Source of the DNA: Gp1-AA145 sp963757135
Lineage (GTDB): Bacteria; Acidobacteriota; Terriglobia; Terriglobales; Acidobacteriaceae
DNA length: 64,000 nt
Direction of reading: 5' to 3'
Assembly: GCA_963757135.1 (NCBI GenBank)
Contig: CAVWQE010000008.1
Coordinates: forward strand, 434,001-498,000
The notes under the pieces are model-generated. The model ran no database searches. It worked only from the letters and a program-made list of their open reading frames with translations, and had not been told where the DNA came from. Shown one piece after another: positions 35,919 through 44,441 of the stretch (the first letter of the stretch is position 1; the number at the start of each line of letters is the position of its first letter). The position numbers and the translations under genes were made by a program.

Positions 35919-36734
35919 TTATTCTTTAAGGTCCACGTGGGTGATGTTTACGATCTTCTGGCCAAGGAACGAAGATCCCAGGCGACGGAATTTTTCAGTC
36001 GAGTCGGTGACGAAGAATCTGAGCTGCCCCGTTGTTTTCGCTTCTGGCGGGTCGAGTTGAGGGCCCTGGTTGGCTCTGAGAATGTTGTGTACCGCCAACG
36101 CGGTGGACTCAGCAGAGTCGACAAGCGTGACATGGTCTGGCGCGACGCGCTGCAGAAGCGGCTTCAGCAGAGGATAGTGCGTGCAGCCGAGAAGCAGAAC
36201 ATCAGCGGGAGCGAAACCATCACTGAACGCTTCATTCAAATAAATGCGCGCCACTTGCTCGGTCACGGGATGGTCCACCCAGCCTTCTTCCACCAGCGGG
36301 ACCAATAGAGGGCAGGCCTTCTCGCGTGCTTCGATGTTCAACGCAGCCAGAGCCTTCTGGTATGCATGACTCGATATTGTGGCATCAGTGCCTACCACGA
36401 CAACTTTGCGCTCTCGCGACGCCAGTTTCGCCTGCTGTGCCCCGGGCTCGATAACGCCGACCACCGGCACCGAAGATGCTTTCTTGATCTGATCCAGCGC
36501 GAGGGCGGTGGCCGTGTTGCAGGCGATCACCAGCATCCCTGCGCCTTGCTGCTCGAGGAACTTGGCGGCTTCGCAAGCGTAGCGGGCAACGGTCTCGACG
36601 GATTTCGACCCGTAGGGCAGGCGAGCCGTGTCTCCAAAGTAGAGATAATCGGCGTCGGGGACAACTTCAAGTAAAGCTTTAAGTACGGTCAGCCCTCCGA
36701 AGCCGGAGTCGAAGACGCCGATAGAGTTATGCAC
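35919..36734 (-). CDS. murI: Glutamate racemase
   Basis: 271 residues from GTG (V/M-HNSIGVFDSG); a GTG five codons earlier lies inside the palindrome of the neighbouring antitoxin. IGVFDSGFGGLTV, YFGDTARLPYGSK, the catalytic Cys in VIACNTATALAL, and the second Cys in LLLGCTHYPLL are diagnostic. It makes D-glutamate for peptidoglycan in the cytoplasm. The N-terminus abuts a toxin-antitoxin promoter, so the two regions may influence each other. Confidence 0.95.
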   Translation of the reverse strand: MHNSIGVFDSGFGGLTVLKALLEVVPDADYLYFGDTARLPYGSKSVETVARYACEAAKFLEQQGAGMLVIACNTATALALDQIKKASSVPVVGVIEPGAQQAKLASRERKVVVVGTDATISSHAYQKALAALNIEAREKACPLLVPLVEEGWVDHPVTEQVARIYLNEAFSDGFAPADVLLLGCTHYPLLKPLLQRVAPDHVTLVDSAESTALAVHNILRANQGPQLDPPEAKTTGQLRFFVTDSTEKFRRLGSSFLGQKIVNITHVDLKE

Positions 36735-36738
36735 GAAT

Positions 36739-36752
36739 ATAGTGTACACTAT
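36739..36752. promoter_or_regulatory. Operator-like palindrome at antitoxin/murI divergence
   Basis: A perfect 14-bp palindrome ATAGTGTACACTAT with a TATAGT hexamer (36738-36743) overlapping its left side as a possible -10. It ends 6 bases before the antitoxin ATG and begins 4 bases after the murI GTG. No ribosome site is seen before the ATG, so the antitoxin may be leaderless or nearly so. Confidence 0.6.
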
Positions 36753-36758
36753 TGTCGT

Positions 36759-36980
36759 ATGAAAAACATTACTTTAAGCGCGGAAGAACATCTCATCGAA
36801 GAAGCGAGACGAACGGCGCAGGCGCAGCACAAGACGCTGAATGCGGCTTTTCGTGAGTGGCTCGAACAATATACTGCGCAAAGTGGGGATGTTGAGGCCT
36901 ACGAGCGATTGATGAAGAAACTCAGAGGTCGTGTAGTCGCCGGCCGCAAATTCAGCCGGGAAGAAATGAATGAAAGGTAG
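36759..36980 (+). CDS. Antitoxin of PIN toxin pair
   Basis: 73 residues from ATG (MKNITLSAEEHLIEEAR). A short strand followed by two helices fits a ribbon-helix-helix DNA-binding fold (ITLSAEEHLIEEARRTAQAQHKTLNAAFREWLEQY), and a basic/acidic tail would wrap the toxin. It overlaps the toxin gene by 11 bases. The pair is autoregulated by inference from the palindrome. Confidence 0.78.
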   Translation: MKNITLSAEEHLIEEARRTAQAQHKTLNAAFREWLEQYTAQSGDVEAYERLMKKLRGRVVAGRKFSREEMNER

Positions 36981-37389
36981 GTTTTTTCTAGACACCAATG
37001 TGTTTGTCTACGAATTTGACTCGCGTGCTCCCGCCAAGGCGGCGCAAGCCTCGGCGCTGATCCGAACGGCCCTTCGGACGAAACGCGGAGTGGTGAGTTA
37101 TCAGGTTATTCAGGAGTTCTTTAACGTCGCGTTTAAGAGCTTTTTGAAACCGCTCCCTGTTGACGATGCTGAGAATTATCTCCGAACCATCTTCATGCCA
37201 TTACTTGCGGTTCATTCCTCTGCCCGGCTTTACGTTGAAGCGATCCGCATCAGGGATTCCCACCGCCTCTCTTGGTACGACTCCTTAATAGTTTCGGCAG
37301 CACTCGATGCTGATTGCGAGATCCTATATTCAGAAGATCTTCAAGATGGACGAAAATTGGAAGGCCTGACGATCCAGAACCCGTTCTAG
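36970..37389 (+). CDS. PIN-domain ribonuclease toxin, VapC-like
   Basis: 139 residues. FFLDTNVFVYEFD carries the first active-site Asp; the Glu in VVSYQVIQEFFNV and the Asp residues in LSWYDSLIVSAALDADC and ILYSEDLQDG complete the PIN acidic set. Its end abuts the convergent ABC ATPase gene (18 bases). Confidence 0.87.
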   Translation: MKGRFFLDTNVFVYEFDSRAPAKAAQASALIRTALRTKRGVVSYQVIQEFFNVAFKSFLKPLPVDDAENYLRTIFMPLLAVHSSARLYVEAIRIRDSHRLSWYDSLIVSAALDADCEILYSEDLQDGRKLEGLTIQNPF

Positions 37390-37407
37390 CTGATTAGAAG
37401 CAGCATG

Positions 37408-38628
37408 CTAAACCGTATTCCGACGAGCCCGAACTTCCGCAATATCCAACAATTCCGTCCGGGCGCAGCATTGGCCCGGGGGTATAGCCGCTCCATGCGG
37501 GCACGTCTTCGGATGGCCCAGAAAGGTGCAGATTTTGTCGGTAGCCTCTGGCGAAAGAATATGTTCGAACTTGCAGGCTTGCTGCTCGATTTCGGTTTCG
37601 CTGTCGAGAGCAAGGCTATCGGTGAACAAGCGTTCAGCCAGGCGATGTCTGCGGATAATATCCGCCGCGCGCTGTCGCCCGCGGTCAGTCAGCTCCACGA
37701 TCATGCTGCCGTCGCCAATCGAAACGCCGGAAGGCTTGAGCGCGTCGTGGCATGGATTCACGAATGGCTTGTGATCGTGCGCTAACGGCGGATGCGGCGC
37801 AGTGGTCAGCAAGCCCATATCGCGCATGCGTTCGACGGCAAGGCTCACCGGCAGCGCGCCGTGCACTTCCATGTGTTCGATCTCGGCGATCTCTCCGTGT
37901 TCTTCCATAGCCCACAGTTCTTCGAGGACTTCGTCGAATTGCTCGTCGTCGGCCATGGAGAAAACTTCCTGCGCCGCGATTTTGCCATGGTGGAGTTCGA
38001 TTCGACGATCGCTCAGGCGCGCCACCACCGGATCGTGCGTCACCATGACGATGGTTCGGCCCTGACTGTGCAGCTCGCGCAAGAGACGCAGCACAATTTC
38101 TTCGTTCGCGGCATCGAGATTGCCGGTAGGCTCATCCGCGAGAATAATTTTGGGATCGTTGATTAAGGCGCGGGCAATGCACACACGTTGCTGTTCACCG
38201 CCCGAGAGCTGCGCCGGAATGTGGTGAGCCCGGTCTTTCAGCCCCACTCGGGCGAGCGCGGCCAAGGCTTCCTGCTCGTCAGTCATGCTGTGGAAGTATT
38301 GCGCCAGCATGACGTTCTCAATGGCCGAAAGATACGGAATGAGGTGGAACTGCTGGAAAACAAATCCAATCTTTTCGGCCCGCACCCGGTTGAGATCGTT
38401 GGTGCTGAGAGAAGCGACATTTTCATTGTCGAGCCAGATTTCGCCGGAACTGGGGCGATCGAGACAGCCGATGAGATTCACCAGGGTAGATTTCCCCGAG
38501 CCCGACGGGCCCATGATGGCAATCCATTCGCCGGAGTCAACCTGCAAGCTGAAATCGTCTAGGGCACGAATACCGCCACCGGCGCTTCTCGCTGCATAAA
38601 TTCTGCTGACATTTTTCAGCCGGATCAT
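37408..38628 (-). CDS. ABC transporter ATPase fused to DtxR-type regulator
   Basis: 406 residues. Residues 1-225 are a MacB/LolD-type ABC ATPase: Walker A GPSGSGKST (40-48), signature LSGGE (141-145), Walker B IILADEP (161-167) and H-loop His198. Residues 226-406 resemble a DtxR-family repressor: a winged-helix-like part (VLEELWAMEEHGEIAEIEHM, AVERMRDMGLL, VELTDRGRQRA), then the metal/dimer domain with H328 and E332 (RRHRLAERLF), C352, E355 and H356 (ACKFEH), and a Cys-rich end CPHGAAIPPGQCC. Normally these are separate proteins. It is the last gene of the FTR1-permease operon, its ATG overlapping the permease stop by one base. The sequence shows the fusion; the metal-gated role is inferred. 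Confidence 0.9.
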   Translation of the reverse strand: MIRLKNVSRIYAARSAGGGIRALDDFSLQVDSGEWIAIMGPSGSGKSTLVNLIGCLDRPSSGEIWLDNENVASLSTNDLNRVRAEKIGFVFQQFHLIPYLSAIENVMLAQYFHSMTDEQEALAALARVGLKDRAHHIPAQLSGGEQQRVCIARALINDPKIILADEPTGNLDAANEEIVLRLLRELHSQGRTIVMVTHDPVVARLSDRRIELHHGKIAAQEVFSMADDEQFDEVLEELWAMEEHGEIAEIEHMEVHGALPVSLAVERMRDMGLLTTAPHPPLAHDHKPFVNPCHDALKPSGVSIGDGSMIVELTDRGRQRAADIIRRHRLAERLFTDSLALDSETEIEQQACKFEHILSPEATDKICTFLGHPKTCPHGAAIPPGQCCARTELLDIAEVRARRNTV

Positions 38629-39746
38629 TATTCGCCCCTCAGAATCATAGCGGGCTGGATGGCGCGCAGCAATCGCAAGGGAAGCAACGTCGCCAAGAGC
38701 GTTACGGCCAGACAGCCGAGCAGAACGGAGGGCAGCACGCTAAGCCGCAGCGCGACAGGAGCATGAAAGTTGGCGCGGCCAATCCATTCAGCGATGCCGA
38801 ATCCGGCGGCAAATCCGATAACACCGCCGGTCAATCCCAAAATTGCGGCTTCCCCGGAGACGAATGCGGCGATCAGACGATCAGAAGCCCCCAGCGCCTT
38901 CATGATGGCGAAATCACGGCGCCGGTCAAAGACCCAGCCCATGAGGGTTGCGAGCACGCACAGCGCAGCTATCGACACGATGAACGAGGAAGACCACAGC
39001 AGAGTAGAGCGCGTCTTACCAAGAATGTTGGCCTCGCCCTCTGTGACCTGCCGCACCGCGCGCACGTCGGCGGATGGCAGAGCAGTGCGAAGATCCTGAA
39101 TCGTTGTACTGATATCTTGCGCAGAACCGAACGCCGAAATCTCAATCACGGAGGGTTCAATGCCAGTCCAGGCGCGGAAGCTTTGAAGTGAGATATAGAC
39201 GCGGCTGTCTTCACCGGCCCCGGTGTGAACGCTTCCCGCTGGAGACAGACTAAGGCGGCGCCCCTGAAAGGTCAGGGTGAAAGGAGCGCCGCTGTTTTGA
39301 TTCAGCAATTGCGCAGCGCGCACTCCCACCAAGGCTTCGTCGTCGGCGGTTGGCCACGCACTGACCGACCACCACGGATTCAACTCGCGTGCGGCAGCAA
39401 AGTCGGTTCCTGCAACAACGATCGGTTGATCTTTGTCGGTGCGAGCGACAGCGTAAGCGAAGGGAACTGCCAAGCCGCGGCCTCTGAGTGTCGAAGCAAT
39501 CTTCTGGACTAGGTCCGGCATTAATGTCCCGCCAGTGCCCGATTGCACTACAATGTTCGCGCCAAATTTCCGGAATTCCTTGCGCAGCTTGGTTTGAACA
39601 TCCACGTAGAGGTTCAGCATCGCTGTGGCAGCCGCGGCCGCGACGATGACAGCCGCGAGGGCTGCTGCCGCTTGTCCTTTGCGCAGCACAGCCGCGCGCC
39701 TCAGCATGCGGAAGTACATTGCGGGCCTGGCGGCGCTTCCGCTCAT
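38628..39746 (-). CDS. FtsX/MacB-like ABC permease, second subunit
   Basis: 372 residues. An N-terminal membrane segment (about 20-45, Ala-rich), a periplasmic MacB-core-like domain (KFGANIVVQSGTGG, WSVSAWPTADDEALVG) and three C-terminal membrane segments with the FtsX pattern (FIVSIAALCVLATLMGWVFDRRRDFAIMKALGASDR). It overlaps the other permease by 4 bases (ATGA) and the ATPase by one. It would form a heterodimeric permease. Confidence 0.88.
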   Translation of the reverse strand: MSGSAARPAMYFRMLRRAAVLRKGQAAAALAAVIVAAAAATAMLNLYVDVQTKLRKEFRKFGANIVVQSGTGGTLMPDLVQKIASTLRGRGLAVPFAYAVARTDKDQPIVVAGTDFAAARELNPWWSVSAWPTADDEALVGVRAAQLLNQNSGAPFTLTFQGRRLSLSPAGSVHTGAGEDSRVYISLQSFRAWTGIEPSVIEISAFGSAQDISTTIQDLRTALPSADVRAVRQVTEGEANILGKTRSTLLWSSSFIVSIAALCVLATLMGWVFDRRRDFAIMKALGASDRLIAAFVSGEAAILGLTGGVIGFAAGFGIAEWIGRANFHAPVALRLSVLPSVLLGCLAVTLLATLLPLRLLRAIQPAMILRGE

Positions 39747-40996
39747 GCTTCACCTCGCAATGCGAGCACCGGATCGTATTTGACCGCGCGACGAATCGCG
39801 AGCGCACTGCCGGCGAAGGTCACGGCAACTGCGAGACCCAGGATGACGGGCAGCAGCACCGGCGCGACTGCGATCTTCGAACCGAAAATCGCGCGGCCCA
39901 GTTCGCGTGCCAGCAGCGTTCCAAAGAAGAAACCGACGATACCGCCTCCGATTGCCAGCAGCACTGCCTCCGTGATGTAGATCATAGAAAGCGGAAAATA
40001 TCCGGCGCCGAGCGCTTTCATCAGTCCCACTTCCGTGCGTCGCTCGAACATTGCCGTTGCCATTGCCGCGGAAACGGCCAGCCCTGACGTGAATAGCGCA
40101 GCCAGCGTAATCAGCAGAATGATTCCCTTAATGCGCGACAAAATGCCGCCTTCGTTCTGCGCAACCTGGCGAATCTGTTCGGCGTGCGAATGCGGAATCG
40201 CTTCCCGCAACTGGAAGGCGATTGACTGTGGATATGGCGAACAGTACCAGCGATCGCGATCAGCGGGGCTGAGTGAGTCAGGATTACGCCGGGCAAACGC
40301 GTCTTCAGGCTTGGTGACGGCGCTGACATAAATCTTGCGGACAGCGCCCGGCTTTCCGGCGAGGGTTTGTGCGAGCCGGAGAGGAGCCACAATCTGCTCA
40401 TCTTCGGCTCCGCCAGTGGAAAGAATTCCCGAGACGTGATGTTGATTGCCGTCGATCGCAAGTTGGGCTCCCGGGGTAACTCCGAGATTGCCCGCAAGTT
40501 GTTCGCCTACGAGTACGTCGTCGGAATCATCGGCCGGCCACGCGCCGTGCACCTTCCACCAGGGAAACGCTTTCTGTGCGCCGGTCGTTAACGTGTCTTT
40601 GCCGAATTGCAATTGCTTAGCGAAATATGTTCCCAAGAGCGTGACTTGGCCGGAGCCGGCCTGCACGTTGACCGGAAGTTCGGGCGCAAATGCCGTAATG
40701 TTGTTTCGCCAGAAAATCCCCTTGATCTTTGGAAGAGCTGATTCGTCGAGATACGCTCCGTTAGTGGACGGTTTAAAGTTGACGCTGCCTATCTGCACAT
40801 CGAGAGTGTCTTCCTCAGGCGTGACCACCAGGTTGGCGCCATAAGTGCGGAGCTCGCGGCTGATCTTGTCCCCAATGCCGGTGGCAATTCCGATCATCGC
40901 CGTCGAAACCGTTGCGCCGAGGGTCACAGCGATCGCCACCAGCAGCTTGCGGCGGGTCTGCCGTCGAAAAGATTCATAGACGAGTCGAACGAACAT
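39743..40996 (-). CDS. FtsX/MacB-like ABC permease, first subunit
   Basis: 417 residues with the same architecture as its downstream neighbour: RRKLLVAIAVTLGATVSTAMIG, periplasmic core (RTYGANLVVTPEEDTLDVQIG), and C-terminal MFERRTEVGLMKALGAGYFPLSMIYITEAV. Its gene starts 9 bases after the FTR1-type gene ends. Paired FtsX-type permeases next to FTR1 and DUF2318 are known from Campylobacter-like iron systems (established context). Confidence 0.88.
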   Translation of the reverse strand: MFVRLVYESFRRQTRRKLLVAIAVTLGATVSTAMIGIATGIGDKISRELRTYGANLVVTPEEDTLDVQIGSVNFKPSTNGAYLDESALPKIKGIFWRNNITAFAPELPVNVQAGSGQVTLLGTYFAKQLQFGKDTLTTGAQKAFPWWKVHGAWPADDSDDVLVGEQLAGNLGVTPGAQLAIDGNQHHVSGILSTGGAEDEQIVAPLRLAQTLAGKPGAVRKIYVSAVTKPEDAFARRNPDSLSPADRDRWYCSPYPQSIAFQLREAIPHSHAEQIRQVAQNEGGILSRIKGIILLITLAALFTSGLAVSAAMATAMFERRTEVGLMKALGAGYFPLSMIYITEAVLLAIGGGIVGFFFGTLLARELGRAIFGSKIAVAPVLLPVILGLAVAVTFAGSALAIRRAVKYDPVLALRGEA

Positions 40997-41005
40997 AAAA
41001 AGAAG

Positions 41006-42253
41006 TCAGCGCTGAAAGATGTGCGCTCCCGCCGCCACATCAGATTCATGAATCACAATGTCTCCGCCGTTAGTGGTTGATTGCAGCGGCAGGGGATTGC
41101 AGCCTCCGGGAGTGCCTACGGATTGGGGGTTGATCGGCGCGGCGCAGTTCTTGCAGACCAGCCCATTCGGCCCCTTGAAGAAGCCGACCGGGCCGCAGAT
41201 CTGACAGGCGTCAAATACCGCGACAACTTTGCCGTCCGGCTTTTGATAAAGCAAGAAGCGAATCTCGGTCCCGTTCTCGTGGACTGAGAAGCGATGTAGA
41301 TCGCCGTCAGAAACTTGCCCCAATGGAATATTTGCGACGCCGTTGACAAAGCTGACCGGAGTCGCCGGAGAAAGCTGGCTCGTGCTCTTGGCGTAAATAA
41401 ATTCGGCGGTGACCAGCATGATGAATACGAACGAAGTTACGTAGACAGACATCGTCCATAGGCGCTCACGCCGCGCAGTCCAGGCGGCTTTCCGCTTTTC
41501 TGCGGAAGTCTCAGGCACTGGCGCAGGCTGACGGCGCTTGGCATCGAACAGCAACATCAGTGCCGCCAGAGCGAGGATTAGAACGATAAAGAACCATTCG
41601 TTGCTCACGATGGGCCCAATCAACGCCATCTCTTCTTTGGAAGAGGGAAGCACGCCGTTTTCTGAGAGCTCGTGCAGTCCGGAGATGATCAACTGGCCAG
41701 CAACGAGGAACAAAATCACCGTGGTGACGCGGAAAAACTTTTGCAGATTAATGCGGACGCTGCCTTTAACAAACATCACTCCGAACAGCACTGCCGCGAA
41801 GATGCCGGCAAGGGTTCCGATAAAGCTGAGAAGCGCGCTGGAGTTCAGAGTCACGGCAGCGAGGAACAGAACAGTTTCCGCGCCTTCACGCAAGATCATC
41901 AGAAAGACAAACAGGAACACGCCGATCTGCGAACCGCGGCTGGTCAATGTACCCAGCTTGCCTTCGATCTCGCCTTTCATCTTCTTGCCGGTTCGGATCA
42001 TAAAGATGATCATGGTGACGACGAAGAAAGCAGCCGCCAGCATGACCCAGCCTTCGAAGATGTCTTCATTCAGTTGCAGGCGAGACAGGGCAATAGCGAC
42101 GCCGATACTGGCAATGAAGGCAGCACCGAGTCCAAAAAAGACGGAGCGGCGGAGGTCCGGCCTTTGGACCTTATTCAGATACGCGAGCGTAATGCCGACG
42201 ATGAGCGCGGCTTCGACGCCTTCGCGCAGAGTGACAATAAAAGCTTCGAGCAA
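41006..42253 (-). CDS. FTR1-type iron permease fused to DUF2318 domain
   Basis: 415 residues with TTG start after AAGGA. The two REGxE motifs of FTR1/EfeU permeases are at 10-14 (REGVE) and 122-126 (REGAE), within seven or so membrane segments. The C-terminal ~120 residues resemble the DUF2318 Fe-S/metal-binding domain, with CQIC and CKNC pairs. In other bacteria the permease and DUF2318 protein are separate genes. It is the first gene of the four-gene operon, and iron import is the likely role. Confidence 0.88.
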   Translation of the reverse strand: MLEAFIVTLREGVEAALIVGITLAYLNKVQRPDLRRSVFFGLGAAFIASIGVAIALSRLQLNEDIFEGWVMLAAAFFVVTMIIFMIRTGKKMKGEIEGKLGTLTSRGSQIGVFLFVFLMILREGAETVLFLAAVTLNSSALLSFIGTLAGIFAAVLFGVMFVKGSVRINLQKFFRVTTVILFLVAGQLIISGLHELSENGVLPSSKEEMALIGPIVSNEWFFIVLILALAALMLLFDAKRRQPAPVPETSAEKRKAAWTARRERLWTMSVYVTSFVFIMLVTAEFIYAKSTSQLSPATPVSFVNGVANIPLGQVSDGDLHRFSVHENGTEIRFLLYQKPDGKVVAVFDACQICGPVGFFKGPNGLVCKNCAAPINPQSVGTPGGCNPLPLQSTTNGGDIVIHESDVAAGAHIFQR

Positions 42254-42280
42254 GGGTGTCCTTTTGGAGGAAGTTACAGA

Positions 42281-42295
42281 TGCAACTGAGTTGCA
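42281..42295. promoter_or_regulatory. Inverted repeat upstream of FTR1 operon
   Basis: A perfect inverted repeat TGCAACT-G-AGTTGCA lies 28 bases before the FTR1 start; a second imperfect palindrome CTAATCTTAAGGATAG is at 42305-42320. Both sit where a promoter/operator would be. The binding factor is unknown; a DtxR-like partner is one candidate. Confidence 0.5.
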
Positions 42296-42351
42296 ACTAG
42301 CTGACTAATCTTAAGGATAGCTGCACTCGGAGAGGCAGTCAATGCGCGGAC

Positions 42352-43662
42352 CTACACCTTCATCGCTGGTTCGCTCTCCCGCTCCTTCGGCGGGGTCACC
42401 GTCCAACCGGGAAGAGTCGTGTCACCGGTGATCAGCCGTGCTCCACGTTCGTAGGTAAGATACGACCACGCCCACTGGATGAGTACAATGATGCGGTTGC
42501 GAAAGCCGATCAGGAAGAAAATGTGCACGAACAGCCAGGCGAGCCAGGCAAAATATCCTGAAATATGCAGCTTGCGAATTTGCGCAACCGCAGCGGCGCG
42601 GCCTATGGTCGCAAGATTCCCCTTATCGAGATAGTGGAAATTCTGGCGCGGTTGATGTTTCAGGTCGCGCGCAATGGTTTTCGCGACGGCGCGTCCTTCC
42701 TGCAATGCAACGGGAGCGACGCCGGGTAGCATGTTGCCATGCTCGTCCTTCAAGGTTGCGAGGTCGCCGATAACGAATACTTCCGGATGGCCGGGGAGCG
42801 ACAGGTCTGGGGCGACCGGGACGCGTCCAGCGCGATCCACCTGAACGCCGAGCTTTTTGCCCAGACTCGAAGCCTGGACTCCAGCGGCCCAGAGCACTAC
42901 GGCGGCGGGAATGCGTTCTTGACCGACCCAGACCGCGCCCGGCTCAATATTGGTGACCATTGCTGAAGCGCGAACTTCGACGCCCAGTTTCTCCAACTGG
43001 CGAACTGCGCTGGAGGAAAGATCTGGCGGGTACACGGGAAGGACGCGCGGCCCCCCTTCAAGCAGAACGATGCGCGTGCGCTTGGGATCGATGGTGGCGA
43101 ATTCATCCTGCAGAACCTTCCTAGCGATTTCAGCCAGAGTTCCGGCGAGTTCTACCCCGGTTGGACCGCCGCCCACTAACACGAAATTTAGCGGCGGCTC
43201 AGGCTCGCCGGCCAGAGTTGCGCGCTCTGCGAGTTCGAACGCCAGCAGCACCCGCCGGCGAATTTCGAGCGCGTCTTCGATGGTCTTGAGTCCGGGAGCA
43301 AGCGGCGCCCACTCGTCGTGTCCGAAATAAGAATGGCGGGCGCCGGCGGCGACGACCAGATAGTCATAAGGAATCTCGAGGTCAGCGAGCTTTACCAGCT
43401 TCTGCGAAAGGTCGAAACCGATCACCTCGCCGAGCAGCACTTCTACATTTTTGCGCCCGCGTAAGATCCAGCGGATAGGCGCGGCGATTTCGGCGGGAGA
43501 AATCCCGGCGGTCGCAACCTGGTACATCAGCGGTTGAAAGGTGTGATGATTTTTGCGGTCAATCACAGTCACGCGTACCGGCAACCTAGCCAGCCTGCGA
43601 GCAGCCTCCAGGCCACCGAATCCCGCACCGATGACAACAACGCGAGTTTCGTTTTGCGCCAT
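42352..43662 (-). CDS. Type II NADH dehydrogenase-like flavoprotein
   Basis: 436 residues. Two dinucleotide folds are visible: VVVIGAGFGGLEAARRLA at the N-terminus for FAD and VLVGGGPTGVELAGTLAE in the middle for NAD(P)H. The C-terminus has a membrane-associated region (FAWLAWLFVHIFFLIGFRNR) characteristic of NDH-2. It would pass electrons from NADH to quinone without pumping protons. It lies upstream of the FTR1 operon on the same strand with 98 bases between, so it may or may not be co-transcribed. Confidence 0.88.
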   Translation of the reverse strand: MAQNETRVVVIGAGFGGLEAARRLARLPVRVTVIDRKNHHTFQPLMYQVATAGISPAEIAAPIRWILRGRKNVEVLLGEVIGFDLSQKLVKLADLEIPYDYLVVAAGARHSYFGHDEWAPLAPGLKTIEDALEIRRRVLLAFELAERATLAGEPEPPLNFVLVGGGPTGVELAGTLAEIARKVLQDEFATIDPKRTRIVLLEGGPRVLPVYPPDLSSSAVRQLEKLGVEVRASAMVTNIEPGAVWVGQERIPAAVVLWAAGVQASSLGKKLGVQVDRAGRVPVAPDLSLPGHPEVFVIGDLATLKDEHGNMLPGVAPVALQEGRAVAKTIARDLKHQPRQNFHYLDKGNLATIGRAAAVAQIRKLHISGYFAWLAWLFVHIFFLIGFRNRIIVLIQWAWSYLTYERGARLITGDTTLPGWTVTPPKERESEPAMKV

Positions 43663-43774
43663 AACACTCCTTCCGCCAAGATGTAATCGGCCGCACGAGC
43701 CCTTGCATCTGAACGTTATATAGATTCATAAATGTCGTCGAAATCCAAACTTTTTTCCGTCCGGAGAATCGCGC

Positions 43775-44428
43775 GTGTTCGATCTCTTGCAGGTGATAAC
43801 CCGTCATAAACTTCCCCACCTGCGGCGAAACTTGTTGGAGATCACAATTGTTTTCGTCTTGATTGTGATTGCGGTCTGGACTCAACCCGGGCACATACAA
43901 TTGCTTGTCAGCCTGATTGCAACCGCGTGTGTAGTGGCATTCGCGATGGCCGGAAAGTGGAGTCCGTCTGAGTTGGGACTAACCCAACCTCTGACCGGAG
44001 CGGTCCCCATTTTGCTTGTCGGCGCTGTGGCATGCGGCGCAATCGCGCTGGTCGGAATTCTACTCAGGGGTGTGGGCCCAGGTTACACCGTCGCATTGAG
44101 CAGGTCATGGCAATACGCCATATGGGCGCTAGAGCAGGAGTTCATTCTGCAATCAATTTTCTTTGTGCGGCTGGAGGAAGTCGCCGGGTCACGGCGGGCA
44201 GTGATTGTGTCCGCAATGCTGTTTGCGCTTGTACACATTCCTAGCCCCATTCTGATGTTGTTGTCTGTTGCGGGGGGAATTCTGTTTTGCAATCTCTTTC
44301 GCAGATGGCGGAATCTGTATCCGCTGGGAGTTATTCATGCAGCCCTGGGATTGACGATTGCCGCCAGCTTTCCCGATAAGTGGATGCATCACATGCGAGT
44401 GGGGATCGGGTACTTGGTGTATCACTGA
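43775..44428 (+). CDS. CPBP-family membrane protease-like protein
   Basis: 217 residues with a GTG start and GGAG upstream. Six or so membrane segments are present. Segments WALEQEFILQSIFFVRLEE, SAMLFALVHIPSP and GVIHAALGL correspond to the glutamate- and His-containing motifs of CPBP (CAAX-type) intramembrane proteases. The first motif has Q where EExxxR has R, so activity is uncertain. The gene converges on the TonB-like Tad-locus gene. Confidence 0.72.
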   Translation: MFDLLQVITRHKLPHLRRNLLEITIVFVLIVIAVWTQPGHIQLLVSLIATACVVAFAMAGKWSPSELGLTQPLTGAVPILLVGAVACGAIALVGILLRGVGPGYTVALSRSWQYAIWALEQEFILQSIFFVRLEEVAGSRRAVIVSAMLFALVHIPSPILMLLSVAGGILFCNLFRRWRNLYPLGVIHAALGLTIAASFPDKWMHHMRVGIGYLVYH

Positions 44429-44441
44429 AAGTGGCACCAGG

